From contig NZ_JARYZI010000004.1 of the NCBI RefSeq assembly GCF_029914245.1, positions 300,568-364,567 on the forward strand: DNA of 64,000 nt. Direction: 5' to 3'. The notes under the pieces were generated by a model, which saw only the letters and a program-made list of their open reading frames with translations, was not told the origin of the DNA and ran no database searches. A program made the translations under genes and the position numbers. The stretch is from Fusibacter bizertensis (GTDB taxonomy: Bacteria > Bacillota > Clostridia > Peptostreptococcales > Acidaminobacteraceae). Below are positions 44,034 to 53,318 of the stretch, piece by piece (the stretch's first letter is position 1; each line of letters starts with the position of its first letter).

Positions 44034-44519
44034 TTATTTTTTAGCGATTTTCAGCATTTTCATGGTCTCAATGATCTTTTCTTGATCTTCAATGCTAATT
44101 TGGATCATATCAGCCCGTTTTGCATCCGTTTTTTTTATAACTAGGTAGTTTTCTTTTTTAAATGACATAAGCTGATAGTATTCTGCCTTGTCAACACGAG
44201 TAAACCAAACTTTTCCAATATAGTTTTTAGTAATGAGCCCATCGCCTAGCTCCATGATTGCCCAAAGTACCGACATCTCTAGTCCCATGAAAATCACAAG
44301 TAATCTTGTAGGTAAATCATAACTTAACATAAGTGCAGCAACTATGATCACAGCAGGAATCGTCAATCCAAGCAAGAAAAAGATTTTTTTTGACTTGGCT
44401 TTATATTTTATGCGATATAAAATTTCTTCTTTAGCAAATACACGTCTTCTCAAATCATTTAAAATCATAAGCGTACAAATTAAAGTAAGTGCACCATAAC
44501 TATAAAAACTACTTTCCAT
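44034..44519 (-). CDS. hypothetical membrane protein
   Basis: A 161-residue protein with hydrophobic helices at about residues 5-22, 48-68 and 71-92 and a charged C-terminal domain (VDKAEYYQLMSFKKENYLVI). The layout, three membrane helices followed by a small domain with a PH-like strand pattern, is seen in many uncharacterised Firmicute proteins. I cannot assign a family. The gene is 30 bp downstream of cobO on the same strand and may be co-transcribed, but no functional link is evident. The ATG at 44519 has a GGAGGAAAT site. Confidence 0.6.
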   Translation of the reverse strand: MESSFYSYGALTLICTLMILNDLRRRVFAKEEILYRIKYKAKSKKIFFLLGLTIPAVIIVAALMLSYDLPTRLLVIFMGLEMSVLWAIMELGDGLITKNYIGKVWFTRVDKAEYYQLMSFKKENYLVIKKTDAKRADMIQISIEDQEKIIETMKMLKIAKK

Positions 44520-44549
44520 ATTTCCTCCTGCCCCACATCCTTATTTTAC

Positions 44550-45065
44550 TTAACAATCAATCCCCTTACGAGATAACACACCTTGACTATAATAATGTTT
44601 CTTTTCAACCATTTCAGTGACCAGATCAGCTGCTTCCAATAGTTGATCCGGCGCATATCGTCCTGTTAAGATCACTTCAACAAATTCTGCCTTGTGTTTC
44701 AAAACTTCTATAACATCATCACAACTGATGAGCTGATAATAAAGTGCAATGGTTATTTCATCTAGAATTACCATATCATAATCACCGGATTGTAAGATTG
44801 CATCACACTTTTCAAGTGCTTCGCGTGCCGCTTTTCGATCTGATGCTTCCGGATCTTTTTTTATAAAACACCCTTCTCCAAGTTGTTCTATAACGATGTT
44901 TGATAGGATATCACTAATTCCTGTCTCACTATACTTCATATCTTTCACAAACTGCCCAACATAGACTTTTTTTCCAGCCATTGCAGCTCTAAGTGCTATC
45001 CCAAACGCAGCAGTGGTCTTGCCTTTTCCATTCCCCGTATAAACATGCACATATCCCTTTTCCAT
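44550..45065 (-). CDS. cobO: cob(I)alamin adenosyltransferase, CobO/BtuR type
   Basis: A 171-residue enzyme with the N-terminal P-loop VYTGNGKGKTTAAFGIALRA, typical of the CobO/CobA/BtuR corrinoid adenosyltransferases, and the conserved MVILDEITIALYYQLIS and VEVILTGRYAP segments. It transfers the adenosyl group from ATP to cob(I)alamin to make adenosylcobalamin. No cobalamin riboswitch or other cob gene is present, so it probably serves salvage for B12-dependent enzymes encoded elsewhere. The start has an AAGAGGGCTAT site. Confidence 0.9.
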   Translation of the reverse strand: MEKGYVHVYTGNGKGKTTAAFGIALRAAMAGKKVYVGQFVKDMKYSETGISDILSNIVIEQLGEGCFIKKDPEASDRKAAREALEKCDAILQSGDYDMVILDEITIALYYQLISCDDVIEVLKHKAEFVEVILTGRYAPDQLLEAADLVTEMVEKKHYYSQGVLSRKGIDC

Positions 45066-45138
45066 ATAGCCCTCTTTTCGAATATTTTACACCTTTATTA
45101 GTATATCACAGTTTTTCTATTGCGCTCAACGAAAGAAA

Positions 45139-45183
45139 ATGCGAGCTTTTAAATCGGCCATTGCCAAATTTTAAAACTCGCAT
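45139..45183 (-). terminator. terminator after the PAS-GAF-GGDEF gene
   Basis: ATGCGAG (45139-45145) pairs with CTCGCAT (45177-45183), with further TTTTAAA pairing inside; T-rich sequence follows on the minus strand. It starts 8 bp after the stop. Confidence 0.6.
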
Positions 45184-45190
45184 AAATATG

Positions 45191-46675
45191 TTATTTGGGT
45201 AAACTCTCATTGAATTTTTTTAGTTCTATGGAATCGAAGATTGGAACATTGCCCGAATCAAATGCCTCGATAAAATCAAATCCTAATTTGTACCTAATTT
45301 TGTTTTGGTACATGCGATCATCCGCAACTCTAAAAAGCTCATTTAAAGTCATCCCTTCCTCACCAAAGGAAGAAATACCATAGCTGTAAGAGCAAACAAA
45401 TTTTCTATCATTGATCGTGATCGGATTTTCCATCAGATGCTTTAGATGACCATCGATTCGCTTTCTTAGCCGATCTTTGCTGCAATTAAAAAATATACCT
45501 ACAAATTCATCGCCACCATACCGCGCAAGAATATCACTTTTTCTGACAAGGGCTTTACAACTGTCAGAAAAATACTTTAGTAGTTCATCGCCAGCTATGT
45601 GACCATATTCATCATTGACACTTTTAAGATCGTTAAGATCAAATACAACTAAATTGAACTTTTCATTATATCTAGAGGCTCTCTCTAATATATGCTTAAA
45701 CATATCATCAAAATAGTGACGATTATAAAGCCTTGTTAAACTATCATATCTCGATAAAAAAGCTTTTTCTTCAAATAGCAACTGATTTGAAACTGCAATT
45801 TCAACATTGTTTCTTACAAATTCCATCAACTTCACATCATCATCGTCAAAAGCATCTGTCTCTGTAGAGTCAACATTGACGACACCAAAGAAAACACCAT
45901 TGATATAGACAGGAGCAGTAATTGTAGATTTAATGTACTCATCCTCTCCATTTGCAGTCATTATTTTCTCATAATCCCCAAAGATGTTGAGATTGTTTAT
46001 CTTAACAATTTGCTTCAGATGCCTTCCAGCTGATCTATATAGAAAAGACTCATTAACAGGTATAGAGAACGATTCCATACTTTTCGCATCATAACCAATC
46101 TGTGCAAAAGGTTTTAACAAGTCACCTTCTCGTATAAGTACCGTTCCAAGTCTAGCATGATCAATTGCATCAAGTGTACTGTGTAAAATTGTTTTATAAA
46201 GTTGCTTTATCCCATCAGATTTTACGATAGATTGAGTCACCTTTAGCATAGATTCTCTTAAAATTAATAACTTTGAAAGATGAGACTGGGTCTGTTTTTT
46301 ATCGTTGATATCAAGTAGATGCGTCAACAAAAAGCGTTCATTCTCATAGAGTACTACGCGTGTCTTGTGTTCAACCCAAAAAACATCAGAAGTAGGTGTC
46401 TTAACGCAGAGTTCACACTGTTCAATATATGCCTCTCCTGATAGCGCATCAGAAACGAGTTTTTTAAAGCCTTCAATATGTATAGGGTTAATAAACGTCT
46501 CAAGTTCATGTACATTAAAGGCTTCTAAGTCACATCCAAAAGTACATCGGAACGAATCATTTATATATGCCACACGATTTTGGTTTACAAGAATCGTAGG
46601 CATAGTAAGCAGTCGATCAATTACGTCAAGATCGCTTTTATCTAATTTCTCTAAAGTCAGATTTTCAAAAGCCAT
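45191..46675 (-). CDS. PAS-GAF-GGDEF diguanylate cyclase
   Basis: A 494-residue cytoplasmic protein. A PAS domain (about 20-135: ILVNQNRVAYINDSFRCTFG) is followed by a GAF domain (about 150-310) and a GGDEF domain (about 325-480). The signature ILARYGGDEFVGIFFN is intact, and RKSD lies five residues upstream as an RxxD inhibitory site, so the enzyme should be an active diguanylate cyclase with product inhibition. The ribosome binding site is GGAGAGAGC. It is transcribed alone. Together with three other enzymes in the window it makes the region dense in cyclic-di-GMP turnover genes. Confidence 0.9.
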   Translation of the reverse strand: MAFENLTLEKLDKSDLDVIDRLLTMPTILVNQNRVAYINDSFRCTFGCDLEAFNVHELETFINPIHIEGFKKLVSDALSGEAYIEQCELCVKTPTSDVFWVEHKTRVVLYENERFLLTHLLDINDKKQTQSHLSKLLILRESMLKVTQSIVKSDGIKQLYKTILHSTLDAIDHARLGTVLIREGDLLKPFAQIGYDAKSMESFSIPVNESFLYRSAGRHLKQIVKINNLNIFGDYEKIMTANGEDEYIKSTITAPVYINGVFFGVVNVDSTETDAFDDDDVKLMEFVRNNVEIAVSNQLLFEEKAFLSRYDSLTRLYNRHYFDDMFKHILERASRYNEKFNLVVFDLNDLKSVNDEYGHIAGDELLKYFSDSCKALVRKSDILARYGGDEFVGIFFNCSKDRLRKRIDGHLKHLMENPITINDRKFVCSYSYGISSFGEEGMTLNELFRVADDRMYQNKIRYKLGFDFIEAFDSGNVPIFDSIELKKFNESLPK

Positions 46676-46799
46676 GCTCTCTCCTCTAGGTATGCAAATG
46701 TGACATTTATATTACAGATATAGGTATAAAATACCACTTGAAATAGGATTCGTCAAATCATTATTAAAAATTATTGAAAACGTAAGAAATCGTATGAAA

Positions 46800-46833
46800 A
46801 CTGAGCTTTGCTTCCTATTGAAACAAAGCTCTA
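46800..46833 (-). terminator. hairpin at the end of the WG-repeat lipoprotein gene
   Basis: GAGCTTTG (46803-46810) pairs with CAAAGCTC (46824-46831). The hairpin overlaps the stop codon at 46815-46817 and is followed on the minus strand by T-rich sequence. Confidence 0.55.
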
Positions 46834-48215
46834 TAAAAAGCACTGTCTGTATCATAGTAATCACTTAATTTGTCATATCCAATCATAAAGGTTGGAAACC
46901 CAGCGGCAAAAGGTGCTATTTCATATTGTGGGTAATAAACACTCAAACCACTTTCCGTTAATGAGACACTAAAATGTGCTTCCCTGAACTCTTTTAGCCT
47001 TTGATTTTTGGGTGTGTTGTGATCAATAAACAAAAACATATCATTGTCACTCATGAAAGCCGCATCTATCAGTTCAACAAGTGCATCTTCCCAGCCACTA
47101 TCTTTTTTAAACAATTCTGAGAACAGATATCGATCACCTGTTGTATAATCTATATAGTATGTTTCTTGAATATTGTTTGGATGCGCTGCTCCAAAACCAT
47201 ACCAATAACCAATTGCATCATAGTTAATAACACTACCTATTGTAGTAAGCGTAAAATCTACAGAAAAAATATTATCAATGTGATTTACTTGATTGTAGTC
47301 GACGATTTCCTCTGAATCCATAGTTAGGGTGTCTACTTGATAATTTTTTACAATTGAAAATACACTTTCGTTAATTTTAGATTGCGTATCTAGAGAATCC
47401 GTACTGAAAACTGGATAAAAAATACTGGTTCCAATGTACGGCGATAAAATCTGAGTCGTGTAAGTGATTTCATCATTTAAGTGGTTCTTTATCATATCTT
47501 CATCTAAATTCTCACCGTCTAAAGACATCACCCATTTAATTCTATCTGTACGATCGTCTAAAGGTTTAATAAATATTTTACCACCTTGTTGATTTGCAAT
47601 AACTGGAAAGTAAAAAGCAGGATAGGGCTCTAAAGGTTTCCCGCTATCATCAATAAAGTAAGATTTACTGCCATCATTTGCTAGAAACAAGTAATCCGTA
47701 ACGGGCATCACATAATAAAATCCAGTTTCAGAATGAACAGTACCTTCACCATCAATCAACTTTTTCTTGATGACTGAATAGTTATCAGGCCCATAGCCCC
47801 CCCAAAACTCAGAAGGTTCTGCCACAAGATAATGCCAAGTATCAACACGAGTCAACAACCCTTCTGGCTCAACAACATAACTACCTGTTGGATCGATCAA
47901 TCCGTAGATTCCTTCTGAAAGAACACCATAGAATTCATTTTCGGGAGGAGATACCATCACTATAGCTCTACCACCATAGAAATCCCACGCTTGCTTAAAA
48001 ATTGGCTCGATAACAACTTTGCCTTCTTGATCTTTAAACCCATATAGCCCAGATGCTTCATCTAAAAACGCCAGCCAACCTGAACTCACATGTTCTGCTT
48101 CCAAAAGTGGATTAGACTGATTCACTACATCCTTATTGCCACTACAACCTACAATTACAGTTATAAGCATTAACATCATTAATCCTACTAAAACCCTTGA
48201 TCTATTTTTCTTCAT
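46815..48215 (-). CDS. lipoprotein with WG repeats and a DUF3298-like domain
   Basis: A 466-residue exported lipoprotein. The signal KKNRSRVLVGLMMLMLITVI ends in IVGCSGN, giving a lipid-modified Cys near residue 23. WG-type repeats follow: GWLAFLDEASGLYGFKDQEG, IEPIFKQAWDF and YGLIDPTGSYVVEP. The C-terminal 200 residues (YTTQILSPYIGTSIFYPVFS ... YDAIGYWYGFGAAHPN ... TGDRYLFSELFKKDS) resemble the RsiV/DUF3298 domain that can bind lysozyme or cell-wall ligands. The start at 48215 is moderate. The function is unknown; a surface sensor or ligand-binding role is possible. Confidence 0.75.
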   Translation of the reverse strand: MKKNRSRVLVGLMMLMLITVIVGCSGNKDVVNQSNPLLEAEHVSSGWLAFLDEASGLYGFKDQEGKVVIEPIFKQAWDFYGGRAIVMVSPPENEFYGVLSEGIYGLIDPTGSYVVEPEGLLTRVDTWHYLVAEPSEFWGGYGPDNYSVIKKKLIDGEGTVHSETGFYYVMPVTDYLFLANDGSKSYFIDDSGKPLEPYPAFYFPVIANQQGGKIFIKPLDDRTDRIKWVMSLDGENLDEDMIKNHLNDEITYTTQILSPYIGTSIFYPVFSTDSLDTQSKINESVFSIVKNYQVDTLTMDSEEIVDYNQVNHIDNIFSVDFTLTTIGSVINYDAIGYWYGFGAAHPNNIQETYYIDYTTGDRYLFSELFKKDSGWEDALVELIDAAFMSDNDMFLFIDHNTPKNQRLKEFREAHFSVSLTESGLSVYYPQYEIAPFAAGFPTFMIGYDKLSDYYDTDSAFYRALFQ

Positions 48216-48450
48216 ATTTATACCGCCATCCATTTCTACCAATATCCCCTATATACTAAATTTTTACACAAACAAATATATATATATATTTACAATTTAT
48301 AATTAACATCTTAACTCTAATATTAATTGATATCAATTGAAATTTCAATGAATTGCAAAAAATATCGTCTAAGGAATAATGAGATGCTATAATTATAATT
48401 AGAATCTAGCTTTTTCTATCAAATGTTGATTAATCTATATAGGAGGCCTT

Positions 48451-48900
48451 ATGAAATGGTTCACTAAACCTTTTGAAGAATTGGATATTTATACACTTTA
48501 TAATATCATTGCGCTTCGGATCGATGTCTTTATACTTGAGCAAACATGTCTTTATCCAGAACTGGATTACAAGGATCAGTCGTCTTTACACCTTTATGCT
48601 ATGGATGAACAAAGTAACATCAAAGCCTACTTACGCATCCTTCCACCAGGGGTATCCTACGCTGAAGTATCCATAGGTCGAGTCGTCGTATCACCTGCTG
48701 CTAGAGGCACCCAGCTTGGAAGAGATTTGATGCAGCGCGCCATCAAGCAGATAAATGACGTATATGGAAAAGTCCCTATTCGCATATCAGCCCAAGCCTA
48801 TCTCGAGTCGTTTTATACGTCCCTTGGCTTTCAACCTGTTTCAGAGATCTATCTTGAAGATGATATCCCTCATTTAGAGATGTTGTTTAGTACTGAATAA
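48451..48900 (+). CDS. ElaA-like GNAT acetyltransferase
   Basis: A 149-residue GNAT protein with ElaA-type features: it begins WFTKPFEELDIYTLYNIIAL, contains RIDVFILEQTCLYPELDYKD and the acetyl-CoA motif GRVVVSPAARGTQLGRDLM (Q/RxxGxG/A equivalent), and ends with RISAQAYLESFYTSLGFQPV. The substrate is unknown. The start follows AGGAGGCCTT. It precedes the T-box leader on the same strand but has a separate promoter behind it. Confidence 0.88.
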   Translation: MKWFTKPFEELDIYTLYNIIALRIDVFILEQTCLYPELDYKDQSSLHLYAMDEQSNIKAYLRILPPGVSYAEVSIGRVVVSPAARGTQLGRDLMQRAIKQINDVYGKVPIRISAQAYLESFYTSLGFQPVSEIYLEDDIPHLEMLFSTE

Positions 48901-48908
48901 ATTTCCAC

Positions 48909-48937
48909 TTGACATTTTTTTAGACATGTAATAATAT
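48909..48937 (+). promoter_or_regulatory. sigma-70 promoter of lysK
   Basis: TTGACA (48909-48914), 17-bp spacer, TAATAT (48932-48937): near-consensus, directly ahead of the T-box leader. Transcription should start near 48944. Confidence 0.75.
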
Positions 48938-48943
48938 AAGTTT

Positions 48944-49262
48944 TAATAAAATGCAAAACTGGCTATGAAGAGATGAGTATTCAATTCGGACGTTTTACAG
49001 AGAACTCCTGGTGCTGAGAAGGAGAAATGGTCAAATTGAAGAAAAAAGCCTCTGAGCTTTGCAAGGAATTTGTGAAACTAGTAGTTGATCATTCATTCAC
49101 AAAGGATGCTGCAACGGTTGCCCCCGTTATCAGGCTAGAGTATAAGTGAATTTTCACCGTACTTGAAGAGGTCGTTTTTTTATTACGACAAATTGGGGTG
49201 GTACCACGAAGTTTAACTCTCGTCCTCAAGACATCAGTCTTGAAGTCGGGAGTTTTTTTATT
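48944..49262 (+). promoter_or_regulatory. T-box leader of lysK
   Basis: Stem I lies at about 48960-49060 with GGTGCTGAGAA-type distal sequence, and a GAAGAAAAAAG specifier region (about 49036-49048) offering the lysine codon AAA. The T-box bulge GGTGGTACCACG is at 49197-49208; its UGGU can pair with an ACCA-ended tRNA. A terminator (CTCTCG...CGGGAG plus T-run, 49215-49260) follows. Uncharged tRNA-Lys should prevent termination and raise LysRS synthesis. Confidence 0.9.
49215..49260 (+). terminator. T-box terminator
   Basis: AACTCTCG (49214-49221) pairs with CGGGAGTT (49247-49254), with an inner CAAGAC/GTCTTG stem and seven T. It is the regulated terminator of the lysK T-box. Confidence 0.85.
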
Positions 49263-49367
49263 GAATTTCTTAGGAACTGATGTCTTAGGATTATCTGTGG
49301 TCATTTCTAACCGGTTGCGCATGTTAAACAAATATAGGAATCTATATTACTAACAGGAGGTATTTTT

Positions 49368-50942
49368 ATGCATTGGGCAAATGAAACCGCACAAAGGTTA
49401 ATTGAAAATCACAAAAACGCAGAGACTATCGTATGTGCTTCAGGGATTAGTCCCTCGGGTCATGTACACATTGGAAACTTCAGAGAAGTAGTAACCACAC
49501 ATTTTGTTGTAAAAGCACTTGAAACACAAGGCGTTAAAGCACGCTTTCTCTTCTCTTGGGATGATTATGACCGTTTCCGTAAAGTACCCTCAGGCATACC
49601 AGAACATTTTTCACAGTATATAGGTCTACCCTACTCAGAAGTGCCAGATCCCTTCGGCTGTCATCGTTCATATGCAGAACATTTTGAAAAAGAATTTGAG
49701 TCAGCTCTTGAGGCGTTTGGCATTGAGCCAGAGTTTATATATCAATCACAAATGTATCAAAGTGGCATCTATACAGATGCCATTAGAGAAGCGATGATCA
49801 ATAGATTTCAGATCTACGACGTTATCAATTCTTTTAAAACACAAGAGTGGGATGAAACTGAAAGACAACGTTATTATCCTATAAACATCTACTGTCGAGC
49901 TTGTGGCAAAGATACCATGACACACATTCACTATGACGAAGATGAAGATAGTCTCGAATACCAGTGCGAATGTGGACATCACGAGTATACAGAACTTGAA
50001 GGCTTTAACCGAATCAAGTTGACGTGGAAGGTAGACTGGCCCATGCGCTGGCGTCATGAGAACGTGATGTTTGAGCCAGGTGGTAGAGATCATTCTTCAG
50101 AAAACGGCAGTTTCCAAGTCTCTACCACTGTTTCAAATAGGATATTTAGCAGACCCGCTCCAGATTATATCGCATATGAATTTATCGGATTAAAGGGAAA
50201 CTCTGCAAAAATGTCCAGTTCTACAGGTCATCTCATCACCCCAGCAGACTTACTAAAAGTCTATCCACGCGAGATTATCTTGTTTATCTTTGCCAAATAC
50301 CATCATACAGATGCATTTGACATCGGACTAGACGAAGACATCAACCGTATGTTTACCGAATACGAAAGATTACTTGGTAAGTATTTATCTGAAGCACCTT
50401 TAGATGACACCATTCTTGAGATGCTCATGCTTTCCGGAGCTGATGATAGCAATCTACATCTTGCACCAAAATTCTCAAGTATCGCTTCGACATTGCCTCT
50501 CGTTGGATTTGATCGCGCGCTCCTTATGAAACTCATGACAGACTTTGATTATACTGACCCTGTTGTAGCAAAAAGTTTTCATATGAAATGTACTTGGGCT
50601 AAATTCTGGCTAGAAAATCTTAACACGAAAAGGTTGCCAACCATCCAAGATATGTTTAATGCTTACTATTATAAGACTTTAAACAATCAAGAAAAAAATT
50701 GGATTGACGCATTTAAAGTGATGATTGAAAACCAAAATATTGACCCATCAACATCTGATGATTTGATGACAGCCATATACGATATCGTTCAACATGAGAT
50801 TCCTTCAATTCGAAGAAAACAACAAAAGCGCTTTTTTGAAATCATCTATCGCTTGGTTTTAGGACAAAGCAACGGACCTCAGATTTCGATTTTGCTTCAA
50901 ATGGTACCAAGAAATCAAATGATCAAACTTCTCAGTGCATAA
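49368..50942 (+). CDS. lysK: class I lysyl-tRNA synthetase
   Basis: A 524-residue class I LysRS, rarer in bacteria than class II. It has the Rossmann HIGH-like motif SPSGHVHIGNFREVV (about residues 24-38), a zinc-finger-like CRACGKDTM ... CECGHHE (about 180-205), and the KMSKS equivalent AKMSSSTG (about 282-289). It charges tRNA-Lys. The start follows AACAGGAGGTATTTTT. Regulation is by the T-box leader, an arrangement known for lysK of Bacillus cereus. Whether a class II enzyme is also encoded cannot be told from this window. Confidence 0.95.
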   Translation: MHWANETAQRLIENHKNAETIVCASGISPSGHVHIGNFREVVTTHFVVKALETQGVKARFLFSWDDYDRFRKVPSGIPEHFSQYIGLPYSEVPDPFGCHRSYAEHFEKEFESALEAFGIEPEFIYQSQMYQSGIYTDAIREAMINRFQIYDVINSFKTQEWDETERQRYYPINIYCRACGKDTMTHIHYDEDEDSLEYQCECGHHEYTELEGFNRIKLTWKVDWPMRWRHENVMFEPGGRDHSSENGSFQVSTTVSNRIFSRPAPDYIAYEFIGLKGNSAKMSSSTGHLITPADLLKVYPREIILFIFAKYHHTDAFDIGLDEDINRMFTEYERLLGKYLSEAPLDDTILEMLMLSGADDSNLHLAPKFSSIASTLPLVGFDRALLMKLMTDFDYTDPVVAKSFHMKCTWAKFWLENLNTKRLPTIQDMFNAYYYKTLNNQEKNWIDAFKVMIENQNIDPSTSDDLMTAIYDIVQHEIPSIRRKQQKRFFEIIYRLVLGQSNGPQISILLQMVPRNQMIKLLSA

Positions 50943-50959
50943 AATGATAATGCCTATAA

Positions 50960-50998
50960 AAAAAGCGAGGTGCACCCTAAAAAGTGCATCCTCGCTCT
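50960..50998. terminator. convergent terminator between lysK and the AIM24-like gene
   Basis: AGCGAGG (50964-50970) pairs with CCTCGCT (50990-50996), with inner TGCAC/GTGCA pairs. A-run upstream gives U-runs for the minus-strand gene. Confidence 0.8.
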
Positions 50999-51025
50999 AT
51001 CTTATTCACTAAAGCAGCTATATAA

Positions 51026-51823
51026 TTATTTTCCATCCAGAAGATTGCCTAATCCACCGAGTAAACTTCCCTCACCAGTTGATTTGCCACCATGAGCTCT
51101 AGCACTGGATAAAATCCTATCTGCCATACGAGAAAATGGTAGTGATTGAAGCCAAACTTTGCCAGGTCCTCTTAGCGTTGCAAAGAATAGACCTTCGCCA
51201 CCAAACACTGCACTTTTGATGCCTTTAACCATCTCGATACTGTAATCTACAGATCCAGTTAACGCCACTAAACATCCCGTATCGATCTTAAGGACTTCAC
51301 CTTGAGCAAGTTCTTTTTCAATGATCGTACCACCCGCGTGTAAAAATGCTAAGCCATCACCTTCTAGTTTTTGCATGATGAAACCCTCACCACCAAAGAA
51401 GCCAACACCCATTTTTTTCTGAAACTCTATGCCAATGCTGATCCCTTTCGCAGAACAAAGATAAGCGTCTTTTTGCGCAATTAACTTTCCGCCATAGTTC
51501 ATCAAATCAACAGGTACTATCTTTCCTGGATAACCAGCTGCAAAAGCCACTTTCTTTTTATCTGAAGACATATTAGAGAACTGTGTCATAAAAAGACTCT
51601 CTCCAGTAATCATACGTTTACCTGCGCCTACTAGCTTGCCCATAAACCCACCGCTATTACTGCTTTCAGAACCATCACCAAATATAGTTTCCATTTCTAC
51701 GCCAGATTCCATATACATCATAGCGCCAGCCTCAGCAATTACAGATTCTCTAGGATCTAGCTCAATCTCAACAAACTGTAAATCATCTCCAAATAATTCA
51801 TAGTCGATCTCATGTGCTCTCAT
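51026..51823 (-). CDS. AIM24/TIGR00266 family protein
   Basis: A 265-residue beta-rich cytoplasmic protein. It contains [50 protein letters not shown]-like strands and [19 protein letters not shown] near the C-terminus, which define the TIGR00266/AIM24 family. The C-terminus is Gly-rich ([16 protein letters not shown]). Function is not established; mitochondrial AIM24 is linked to inner-membrane organisation. The start follows GAAAAGGAGAAACTT. It is encoded 41 bp after the SIR2 gene, probably in one operon. Confidence 0.88.
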   Translation of the reverse strand: MRAHEIDYELFGDDLQFVEIELDPRESVIAEAGAMMYMESGVEMETIFGDGSESSNSGGFMGKLVGAGKRMITGESLFMTQFSNMSSDKKKVAFAAGYPGKIVPVDLMNYGGKLIAQKDAYLCSAKGISIGIEFQKKMGVGFFGGEGFIMQKLEGDGLAFLHAGGTIIEKELAQGEVLKIDTGCLVALTGSVDYSIEMVKGIKSAVFGGEGLFFATLRGPGKVWLQSLPFSRMADRILSSARAHGGKSTGEGSLLGGLGNLLDGK

Positions 51824-51864
51824 AAGTTTCTCCTTTTCAAAATAGTTTTTAATGTGTCTGATAC

Positions 51865-52611
51865 TTATCTAGAAACGCACTCAGATAAGACTTCACCTAT
51901 AGGTGCCAAGATCTGAAGCGTCGCTTTGTGATCATGCCCTGTTTTATCTTTGTTGATCAACACAAGGTTCGTGCCTTTATAATAGTTAATTAAACCTGCA
52001 GCTGGATATACGATTAGAGAAGTGCCGCCTACAATTAAAAGGTCTGCAGATTCAATCGCTTCCACAGCTGATTGTATCACTTCCATATCTAAGTTTTCCT
52101 CATATAGCACTACATCTGGCTTAATGATCCCGCCACAAACATCACACTTTGGTACGCCTAAACTGTGGATAACCACATCTAAACTAAAAGTCTTTCCACA
52201 ACTCATACATGTATTTTGGTGTATAGATCCATGTAGTTCTAAGACGTTTTTCGAACCTGCAAGTTGATGCAAACCGTCGATGTTTTGAGTGATCACTGCC
52301 TTGAGCTTTCCTTTCGATTCAAGCTCTGCTAAAGCAATATGTGCCGCATTTGGTTTGGCATGTTCATAAATCATATTTTCTTTATAAAAAGTATAAAACA
52401 CATCCGGAAATTGCATAAAAAAATGATGGCTTAGTATCGTTTCTGGTGGATATGCGCGATTTAAAGTCGTATGAAAAAGTCCATCTGATGATCTAAAATC
52501 AGGGATCTGACTTTCAGTAGAGACACCTGCACCTCCAAAAAAGACGATGCGCTCGCTTCTTTCGATTAAAGATTTAAGCTTAACAATTTTTTCGCTTAGC
52601 AATTTCCTCAC
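51865..52611 (-). CDS. cobB: NAD-dependent protein deacylase (SIR2 family)
   Basis: A 248-residue sirtuin. NAD-binding [20 protein letters not shown], the catalytic His region [13 protein letters not shown] ... LELHGSIHQ, and a zinc site CMSCGK ... CDVCGG (four Cys at about 125-150) are all present, as is the [13 protein letters not shown] segment. It removes acetyl or related groups from lysine residues. The start is uncertain: GTG 52611 lies in GAGGTGAGG, and a TTG three codons later would also fit; no ATG serves. It precedes the AIM24-like gene. Confidence 0.9.
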   Translation of the reverse strand: MRKLLSEKIVKLKSLIERSERIVFFGGAGVSTESQIPDFRSSDGLFHTTLNRAYPPETILSHHFFMQFPDVFYTFYKENMIYEHAKPNAAHIALAELESKGKLKAVITQNIDGLHQLAGSKNVLELHGSIHQNTCMSCGKTFSLDVVIHSLGVPKCDVCGGIIKPDVVLYEENLDMEVIQSAVEAIESADLLIVGGTSLIVYPAAGLINYYKGTNLVLINKDKTGHDHKATLQILAPIGEVLSECVSR

Positions 52612-52702
52612 CTCATTCTAACTTTCACTAAAATAAACATACCCTATCTTCTATAATTATAACAGGATAAACATTCATTTATTCATCAGATGAGGAATTA
52701 GT

Positions 52703-53314
52703 TTAAAATTCTTTCTTTTCATAGATTGAAATAGAGAGCACAGTGGATAACACCAAAGATAATACCGCTATAACTATTAAGATCAGAGGTAACATCTCTA
52801 AAAAAGCTTCGCTTGGCATCTGTATATTTAATTTAGACATTAAAAGTACCAAAACAGTAGGAGTAGCAATTAAGATGAACATAGCCGTTCTTCCCTTTTC
52901 AACACCGAACTTAAACATAAGTGGCAATGTCACTGCCATAAAGAATAGTCCTGCACCTAGTAACATCAAAGCTATAGGGATAATATCTTCCATTGCCATA
53001 ATGCCAACCACTAAATTAAAAGCTACATTGAGTCCAAAGGCGATCAAGATGAAGCCACCACCTAAAAAATATTTGCTTAACACTAGATCTTTTCTAGATA
53101 CAGGCATAGTCATCGCATATTTATCCCACTTTGCCTTATCATCGTAAGCCATAGCAGTGATGGGGAGCATCGCTGCAAGAATAGACATCATTGCACCAAG
53201 CATCACCGTATTATCACTCGTCAATGCGATCACACCATATACGATGATCAAAATTCCCATCACCTTTGCTTGTGCTTTAAGGTTCACCAAATCTTTATAT
53301 ATTAATCCAGCCAT
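52703..53314 (-). CDS. ABC-2 type transporter permease
   Basis: A 203-residue membrane protein with six hydrophobic segments (starting IVYGVIALTSDNTVMLGAMM). It has the features of the ABC2_membrane_5 family: LVNLKAQAKVMG near the start and YDDKAKWDKYAMTMPVSRKD between helices 2 and 3. It partners the ATPase encoded 4 bp upstream. Small permeases of this kind, with a GntR regulator, act in export of peptides or lipids and in cell-envelope stress; no substrate can be inferred. The start at 53314 follows AAAAGGAGATGAGA; the longer frame to 53356 lies within the ATPase gene. Confidence 0.85.
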   Translation of the reverse strand: MAGLIYKDLVNLKAQAKVMGILIIVYGVIALTSDNTVMLGAMMSILAAMLPITAMAYDDKAKWDKYAMTMPVSRKDLVLSKYFLGGGFILIAFGLNVAFNLVVGIMAMEDIIPIALMLLGAGLFFMAVTLPLMFKFGVEKGRTAMFILIATPTVLVLLMSKLNIQMPSEAFLEMLPLILIVIAVLSLVLSTVLSISIYEKKEF

Positions 53315-53318
53315 CTTC

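Noticed and set aside
49089..49331. 80-residue ORF on the minus strand opposite the lysK leader
   Set aside because: It overlaps the conserved T-box and its terminator; the product is low-complexity without a binding site or known motif.
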